NCBI GenBank assembly: GCA_025774615.1
Contig: JALGVQ010000121.1
Span: 1-9,103, forward strand
DNA length: 9,103 nucleotides
From: a bacterium
GTDB taxonomy: Bacteria > Blakebacterota > Blakebacteria > Blakebacterales > Blakebacteraceae
Direction: 5' to 3'
Numbering within the stretch: position 1 is the stretch's first letter; each line of letters opens with the position of its first letter. Shown piece by piece: positions 4,723-9,103 of this stretch. The position numbers and the translations under genes are program-made. The notes under the pieces were generated by a model that was given only the letters and a program-made list of their open reading frames with translations, was not told the DNA's origin and made no database searches.

Positions 4723-6564
4723 ATGAGGATCTGCGAAGTATGCATCAAGATGGGGCTGACGGCTCTTCTGGTTTCGATCCTGATCATACCAGGGGTCGGC
4801 CTGGGACAGACGGCCTCTTACCTGGATTACGACGGATTCACCCGGGAGCTCCGCACTGTCGTCAACAGCTCAGACCTGGTCACCATGGAATCCCTGGGCA
4901 CCACCCTGCAGGGTCGTGACGTGTGGATGGTGCAGGTAGGAAACCCCTCGGGAACGCCCCTTGATGAACGCCCCGGTGTTCTGGTGGTGGGGAACCTGGA
5001 AGGCGACCACCTGGTGGGGAGCCACCTGGCTCTGGAAGCAATCCGTTACCTGCTGGAGAACGCCCTGGACCCGGCGGTCCAGACAGCGTTGGCCGACCAC
5101 GTCTTCTACGTCTTCCCCCGGCTGAATCCCGACGGGGCCGAGGCCATGTTCGCCGGGGTTAAGTGGAACCGAACCACCAACTCTCTTCCATGGGATGCCG
5201 ACAATGATGGGCGGACTGACGAAGACGGACCCGAAGATCTGAACGGCGACGGCTTCATCACGGTGATGAGGGTTGCCGATCCTTCTGGTCCCTACATGAT
5301 CGATCCGGCGGATACCCGTCTCATGAAGCGGGCCGATCCCGCGCAGGGGGAGAGTGGGGCGTATGTGCTCTACTGGGAAGGGATGGATAACGACGGTGAC
5401 GGCTTCATCAATGAGGACGGCCCCGGCGGAGTGGACCTGAACCGGAATTACCAGCACGTGTATCCTTACTGGGAAGGTGACGCCGGTCCTCACATGGTGA
5501 GCGAGGTGGAGAGCAGGGCTCTCATGGATTTTACCATCGCTCACCGCAACATCGCGGCCATCCTGACATTCGGAAAGAGTGATAACCTGGTATCGCCACC
5601 CGATTCCCGGGGCGCTCTGGCCGGGGAAAAGGTGCCGAGTCTGACGGGGTTCGCTGACGCCTCCATCGACGAGATCTGGCAGGTCGGAGTGTTCAGCGCC
5701 AGTGGTGGAGGAGGTCGAGGTCGAGGTGGACGTGGCGGAGGTGGTGGAATCTACCTCCGGGGGGCTCAGCCGGGACGGGACAACGATCCTGGCTCGGGCA
5801 CCCGGCCGGTCACCGCTGTGGCGCCACAGGATCTGGTGTATTACGCGGCCATCTCAGAGGCCTACAAACGGATCACAGGCATCGAGAACGTTCCCGTTCA
5901 CCGTACACCTGAGGGAGCCTTCTTCGAATACGGTTACTTCCAGTACGGGGTGCCCTCCTTCAGTACGCTGGGCTGGGGCGTGCCCGCCGGTGAATCGGGA
6001 AGAGAGGGGCGTCAGCGGGGAGGTTCCGGCGCGGATGCGGCGATACTCTCAGGCCTCGAGGCCGCGGGTATCACGGCGTTCGTGGAGTGGGGCCCCTTCC
6101 AGCATCCCGACCTGGGAGATGTGGAGATCGGCGGATTCATTCCTTATGTGACCCATAACCCACCAGTGGAGCAGGTACCGGAACTGGGGGCGAAACACGG
6201 TGAATTTCTTGTGGAGCTGGCGGGAATGCTTCCCCGGGTCCGTATAGCCGACACCGAGGTGACGGCACATGGCGGTGGACTTTTCACCATCACCGCGGAA
6301 GTGGAGAATGTGGGATTCCTGCCCACTTCGCTGCGCCATGGTCAGCGCTCCCGCGCTGTGGGGCCCACGCTGCTGCAGCTCCAGGTCGATAGCGATGACA
6401 TCCTCTCCGGAGCAGCCAAGACGGCCACGGTGAGTGTGCTGGAGGGTTCCGGCAGCCGGGCCAGTGTGACCTGGTTCATTCGGGGCAGGGAGGGAAGTGA
6501 AGTAAAGATCACGCTCCGGTCGATGAAGGCCGGCCATGACACCATAACAGTGACCCTGAGGTAA
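4723..6564 (+). CDS. M14 carboxypeptidase-like exported protein with degenerate active site
   Basis: This 613-residue protein has a signal peptide (hydrophobic residues 11-27, cleavage likely after GLG) and a zinc-carboxypeptidase-type fold closely parallel to the next gene. It has LGTTLQGRDVWMV, a metal-site block, RLNPDG, an insert with two Asp-rich loops (DADNDGRTDEDG from 158; DNDGDGFINEDG from 222), VDLNRNY (237-243), and a C-terminal beta-sandwich domain. The catalytic residues differ. The metal motif reads EGDH (93-96) rather than HxxE, the third zinc His is missing (TFGKSDN, Gly284-Lys285), and the catalytic Glu position reads Leu416 (SFSTLGWG). It also has a Gly/Arg-rich insert at 327-342 and a second at about 424-434. 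It may be a pseudoenzyme or an altered-site enzyme. No Shine-Dalgarno precedes ATG 4723, so the start is uncertain; ATG 4750 would lose the basic residues. Confidence 0.85.
   Translation: MRICEVCIKMGLTALLVSILIIPGVGLGQTASYLDYDGFTRELRTVVNSSDLVTMESLGTTLQGRDVWMVQVGNPSGTPLDERPGVLVVGNLEGDHLVGSHLALEAIRYLLENALDPAVQTALADHVFYVFPRLNPDGAEAMFAGVKWNRTTNSLPWDADNDGRTDEDGPEDLNGDGFITVMRVADPSGPYMIDPADTRLMKRADPAQGESGAYVLYWEGMDNDGDGFINEDGPGGVDLNRNYQHVYPYWEGDAGPHMVSEVESRALMDFTIAHRNIAAILTFGKSDNLVSPPDSRGALAGEKVPSLTGFADASIDEIWQVGVFSASGGGGRGRGGRGGGGGIYLRGAQPGRDNDPGSGTRPVTAVAPQDLVYYAAISEAYKRITGIENVPVHRTPEGAFFEYGYFQYGVPSFSTLGWGVPAGESGREGRQRGGSGADAAILSGLEAAGITAFVEWGPFQHPDLGDVEIGGFIPYVTHNPPVEQVPELGAKHGEFLVELAGMLPRVRIADTEVTAHGGGLFTITAEVENVGFLPTSLRHGQRSRAVGPTLLQLQVDSDDILSGAAKTATVSVLEGSGSRASVTWFIRGREGSEVKITLRSMKAGHDTITVTLR
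5701..5748 (+). repeat. Low-complexity Gly/Arg-coding tract in the first M14 gene
   Basis: A run of GGN codons with interspersed CGN codons encodes Ser, then four Gly, then R-G-R-G-G-R and five Gly (residues 327-342). The DNA is built of short GGT/GGA/CGA/CGT units, a slippage-prone arrangement. The paralogous downstream gene has no such tract at the equivalent place, so it is an insertion into a surface loop rather than part of the fold. Confidence 0.8.
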
Positions 6565-6569
6565 GGAGG
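6563..6569 (+). promoter_or_regulatory. Shine-Dalgarno overlapping the upstream stop codon
   Basis: AAGGAGG begins within the TAA stop (6562-6564) of the first M14 gene and lies six bases before ATG 6576. This arrangement couples translation of the second M14 gene to the first and supports the two as one operon. Confidence 0.85.
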
Positions 6570-6575
6570 CCCATC

Positions 6576-8363
6576 ATGATGAGCATTATCAAATGTCTGG
6601 CGGCTGCCTCTCTTGCCGTCATCGCACTGGTTGTCTGCCCGTTAATCAACCCAACCATGCTTCAGGCTCAGGAGAAGCGGGGTTCTGACCCGCCTCACAC
6701 GCTCGACCTGACCTGGGACCGGTGGCTGGACCATGATGAAATCGGGGAACGCATGCAGCTCATGGCCCGCACGTGGCCTGATTTCCTCTCCCTGTCATCC
6801 ATGGGGGACAGTTATGGGGGCCGGGAACTCTGGGTGATGACCATCAACAACCCGGACACGGGTCCCGAGCTGGGTAAGGCCGCGATGTATATCGAGGCCG
6901 ATGTCCACGGCAACGAGATCCAGGGTTGCGTAGTCTGTGTGTACACTATCTGGTATCTCATGGAGAACTACACCCGGATCCCGGAGATCAGGCGGCTGGT
7001 GGACGAGAAGGTGTTCTATATCGTTCCCAGCGTCAACCCGGACGGTCTGGACTACTTCCTGGACGAGACGGGATCGGGCGCCCGAACCGGGCATGTACCG
7101 GTGGATTCAGACGGGGACGGACTCTTTGACGAGGATGGACCTGACGATCTGAACGGGAACGGAGTCATCGAACAGATCCGGAAGTATGTGCCGGGAGAAG
7201 GAACCCACCGTATCAACCGGGGCGAGCCGCGGATGATGGAAGCAGTGCTCCCCGGGGAGAAGGGAGACTGGATCCTTCTCGGCTCGGAAGGATTGGACAA
7301 CGACGGCGATGGCCGGGTGAACGAAGACCCGCCGGGGGGGTACGACGGTAACCGGAACTATGGAGCCGGCTGGCAGCCGCAGTACGTGCAGGGTGGCGCC
7401 ATGGACTATCCCTTCCAGCTTCCGGAATCAAGGGCGACCCAGGAGTTCTTTGCGGCTCATCCCAACATCGGGGGAATGCAGACCTACCATAATGCTGCCG
7501 GTATGATCCTGCGGCCTCCCGGAGTGGCCTGGAACGGCGATCTGCCCGCCGCCGACATCCGGGTCTACAACGAGATCGGGGAGAACGGGGAGCGGATACT
7601 GCCCTGGTTCAACTACCACATAACCTGGCAGGGGCTCTACACCATCCATGGAGGTTCGATCGACTGGGCCAATGACGGCCATGGTATTGTCTCCTTCCTC
7701 AACGAACTCTGGAACGGTGGTCAGTATTTCCAGAGTCCCCTGCTGATGGAGCAGATGGAGAACGATCGCACTCCCATCTCCAGGGGGCTCGACCGGTTCT
7801 TCTTCAACGACTTCCTGGAGTTCGGGGATATGTGGATCGACTGGGCCCCCTTCGATCATCCCGAGTACGGTGAAGTGGAGATGGGAGGGTGGAAGAAGTA
7901 CGCGAACCGTCTCAACCCGCGGTTCATGAGCATGGAGGTGTTCCACCGGAACATGGCCTTCACCCTCTACCATGCCGATCAACTGCCCCTCATGAGAGTG
8001 GGGGAAACCAGGGTGGAGCGACTGGGTGACGGACTGTACAGGGTCTGGGTGGATATCACCAATGAGAGACTCATCCCCACCATCACATCCCGGGCGATGG
8101 GCACCCGGGCGGTCCGACCTGATCTTCTTACCGCGGACGGGAACGTGGAGATCGTAGCTGCCGGATGGGTGAGGAACAGGCACTTTCCCGGACCGATCGA
8201 CCTCATCGATCAGGAGGATCTGAATCGGATCATGATCCGGAGTGGACATCCGGGCCGGACCACCAGGACCATCGAATACCTGGTCAGGGGGAGCGGCACC
8301 ATGGAAGTGACCTATTCCTCGGTGAAGGGCGGAACGGTGACTACTACCGTGAGAGTGCGCTGA
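6576..8363 (+). CDS. M14-family zinc carboxypeptidase, exported, active site complete
   Basis: This 595-residue protein has a signal peptide (hydrophobic about 8-22, cleavage near LQA/QEK at about 31). All M14 landmarks are visible: zinc ligands His111 and Glu114 in DVHGNE, NPDG, substrate-binding Asn-Arg in GNRNY (259-262), third zinc ligand His305 in TYHNAAG, and catalytic Glu377 in SFLNELW. The spacing from His305 to Glu377 (72) is close to that of carboxypeptidase A. The distance from His111 to His305 is about 70 residues longer because of an insert with two calcium-loop-like Asp-rich segments (DSDGDGLFDEDG; DNDGDGRVNEDP). The C terminus from about 465 is a beta-sandwich domain shared with the upstream protein. 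It should remove C-terminal residues from peptides, or cleave peptidoglycan-type peptides, outside the cytoplasm. It starts 11 bp after the upstream paralogue. A second ATG at 6579 is equally possible. Confidence 0.92.
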   Translation: MMSIIKCLAAASLAVIALVVCPLINPTMLQAQEKRGSDPPHTLDLTWDRWLDHDEIGERMQLMARTWPDFLSLSSMGDSYGGRELWVMTINNPDTGPELGKAAMYIEADVHGNEIQGCVVCVYTIWYLMENYTRIPEIRRLVDEKVFYIVPSVNPDGLDYFLDETGSGARTGHVPVDSDGDGLFDEDGPDDLNGNGVIEQIRKYVPGEGTHRINRGEPRMMEAVLPGEKGDWILLGSEGLDNDGDGRVNEDPPGGYDGNRNYGAGWQPQYVQGGAMDYPFQLPESRATQEFFAAHPNIGGMQTYHNAAGMILRPPGVAWNGDLPAADIRVYNEIGENGERILPWFNYHITWQGLYTIHGGSIDWANDGHGIVSFLNELWNGGQYFQSPLLMEQMENDRTPISRGLDRFFFNDFLEFGDMWIDWAPFDHPEYGEVEMGGWKKYANRLNPRFMSMEVFHRNMAFTLYHADQLPLMRVGETRVERLGDGLYRVWVDITNERLIPTITSRAMGTRAVRPDLLTADGNVEIVAAGWVRNRHFPGPIDLIDQEDLNRIMIRSGHPGRTTRTIEYLVRGSGTMEVTYSSVKGGTVTTTVRVR

Positions 8364-8406
8364 CTGTCTGATCACGGCCCGCAACTTGTCAGCGTCATTA
8401 TTTCCA

Positions 8407-8439
8407 GAACCCCCTCAGGAGAGATCCTGCAGGGGGTTC
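8407..8439. other. Long hairpin after the M14 operon, probable transcript 3' end
   Basis: GAACCCCCT (8407-8415) pairs with AGGGGGTTC (8431-8439), and CAGGA (8416-8420) pairs with TCCTG (8425-8429) around a GAGA loop, leaving one bulged C at 8430. This gives 14 pairs in all, 44 bp after the M14 stop. No T run follows on either strand, so it is not a standard intrinsic terminator. It may act as a 3'-end stabiliser or a terminator with an atypical tail. Its left arm shares CAGAACCCCCTC (8405-8416) with the rrn terminator (739-750). Confidence 0.65.
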
Positions 8440-8440
8440 C

Positions 8441-8661
8441 ACTATATCATCCGTCCCCATTTAGTGAAGTAGGGCGAGGTGGACCGCCTGCTCGATCCCG
8501 GACCCCGATGACATGGGACCTGCTCGTGAGGGATGCCGCTTTAATCGTTCGTACACCTAACATGTTTTAAAGTACTCTCCATGCTGACTGCCGTTGCTAA
8601 CCATGTTGATGCTCTCAGGTCCTGGCAGCTACTGAGGAGTGCCTGAAAAGGAATCTCAGAA
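8441..8661 (+). other. Intergenic spacer without a supported gene
   Basis: I see no gene in this stretch. Two very short frames exist: 8508-8567 (19 codons, no Shine-Dalgarno) and 8581-8646 (21 codons, MLTAVANHVDALRSWQLLRS plus Ala, ending directly before the next gene's ribosome binding site). The second is in frame with the downstream oxidoreductase but separated by TGA 8644-8646. It could be an upstream leader peptide, but nothing proves translation. Confidence 0.5.
8648..8652 (+). promoter_or_regulatory. Shine-Dalgarno that fixes the TTG start of the oxidoreductase
   Basis: AAGGA lies nine bases before TTG 8662. An in-frame TGA at 8644-8646 rules out any start further upstream, and the Rossmann motif begins only about 20 codons downstream, so TTG 8662 is the best start. 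Confidence 0.65.
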
Positions 8662-9103
8662 TTGCCGAAGGTTAATCTCATAGAACAGTTGTCACGGCTC
8701 CGGGAAGGAGCATTAGTGGCAGTTGTGGGAGCCGGGCCGGCGGGATCATTTTTTGCAATAAACCTGCTGCGCAATGCTCGAGAGGCAGGTCATAAACTTG
8801 ATCTGGTCATCCTTGAAAGAAAGCGGCATCTGAATATCAGTAGAACTGATGGTTCGACTGCTTTGCTCGAGGGATGCAATTGCTGTGCCGGCGGTTTATC
8901 CCCAAGAATGTGTGACATCCTGGATGATATGCAGCTCACGCTGCCGGAGGAGATAATTCAGGGCCGGATTACTTCGATTACTGTTCAAGGGCACTGGAAG
9001 AACGTCGAACTCGCTGTTCCACCAGAAAGACGCATGCTTTCGGTCTTCCGCGGTTCAAAACCAACAAGCAGATCGGACAGGACTGGCAGTTTCGATGCAT
9101 TTC
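8662..9103 (+). CDS. FAD/NAD(P)-binding oxidoreductase, N-terminal part (runs off the window)
   Basis: From TTG 8662 an open frame of 147 codons continues past the right edge. After a short amphipathic lead (LPKVNLIEQLSRLREGA) comes VAVVGAGPAGSFFAINLLR, with the GxGxxG dinucleotide-binding loop at residues 23-28. LDLVILER follows, whose Glu should bind the FAD ribose. A cysteine-rich segment, GCNCCAGGLSPRM (Cys72, Cys74, Cys75), is next, then LPEEIIQGRI and a MLSVFRG strand. This order resembles geranylgeranyl-reductase/FixC-like flavoproteins, one subgroup of which has a CN-CAG segment followed by an LPP-VVQRGI-type stretch. The substrate is unknown and the catalytic half is outside the window. 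The protein is cytoplasmic, with no signal peptide. Confidence 0.82.
   Translation, partial: MPKVNLIEQLSRLREGALVAVVGAGPAGSFFAINLLRNAREAGHKLDLVILERKRHLNISRTDGSTALLEGCNCCAGGLSPRMCDILDDMQLTLPEEIIQGRITSITVQGHWKNVELAVPPERRMLSVFRGSKPTSRSDRTGSFDAF

Noticed and set aside
4870-5544. Minus-strand open frame (224 codons) opposite the first M14 gene
   Set aside because: Same reason: antisense shadow of GC-biased codons, no motif, no ribosome binding site evidence.
7428-8384. Long minus-strand open frame (318 codons) opposite the second M14 gene
   Set aside because: It lies antisense to a gene with full M14 motifs. Its translation is rich in His/Pro/Gly/Asp with no recognisable domain, as expected for the shadow of a GC-rich gene.
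8508-8567. Short frame MTWDLLVRDAALIVRTPNMF, reminiscent of amidohydrolase N termini
   Set aside because: Only 19 codons before a stop, with no ribosome binding site and no continuation in another frame, so probably chance.
1-9103. CRISPR array, tRNA genes, insertion sequence ends, phage genes
   Set aside because: No spaced direct repeats, no cloverleaf with TTCGA-type T loop and CCA, and no transposase or integrase frames were seen on either strand.

Overview
The window looks like chromosomal DNA of a Gram-negative (diderm) bacterium. Four proteins carry secretion signals, two of them with lipoprotein-type Cys sites and a third lipobox in a broken small gene. Shine-Dalgarno sites are common, and GTG and TTG starts are used. 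The mixture of M14 peptidases with aspartate-rich loops, an Ntn-type amide hydrolase, orphan lipoproteins and GC-hairpin/T6 terminators would suit a poorly characterised FCB-type or candidate phylum. That is inference only, because no full marker gene is present.

Region 1 (1-945) is a patch of broken genes. It holds a hicA toxin gene truncated about half way, its hicB antitoxin gene frameshifted by an exact 11-bp tandem duplication, the 3' half of a 5S rRNA gene with a strong rRNA-type terminator, and a 47-codon C-terminal remnant of an HD-domain phosphohydrolase. A perfect 14-bp palindrome lies in front of hicA.

Region 2 (968-2790) holds two intact genes that converge and overlap by 10 bp: a lipoprotein of the endonuclease/exonuclease/phosphatase superfamily (+) and an exported or membrane-anchored Ntn-type linear amide C-N hydrolase (-).

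Region 3 (2791-4420) holds a free-standing single-motif LAGLIDADG homing endonuclease and an unrecognised lipoprotein, ending in a clear intrinsic terminator.

Region 4 (4418-4722) has, on the minus strand, a small lipoprotein gene that appears frameshifted: signal and lipobox in one frame, plausible coding tail in another.

Region 5 (4723-8440) is a two-gene operon of paralogous exported M14-type carboxypeptidase-fold proteins with much higher GC than the surroundings. The downstream protein keeps all visible zinc and catalytic residues. The upstream one has lost or swapped them while keeping the fold, the NRN substrate motif and the D-rich inserts, so it looks like a pseudoenzyme or altered-site partner. 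This is the most interesting system in the window.

Region 6 (8441-9103) is a short spacer followed by the 5' part of an FAD/NAD(P)-binding oxidoreductase gene that starts with TTG and runs off the window.
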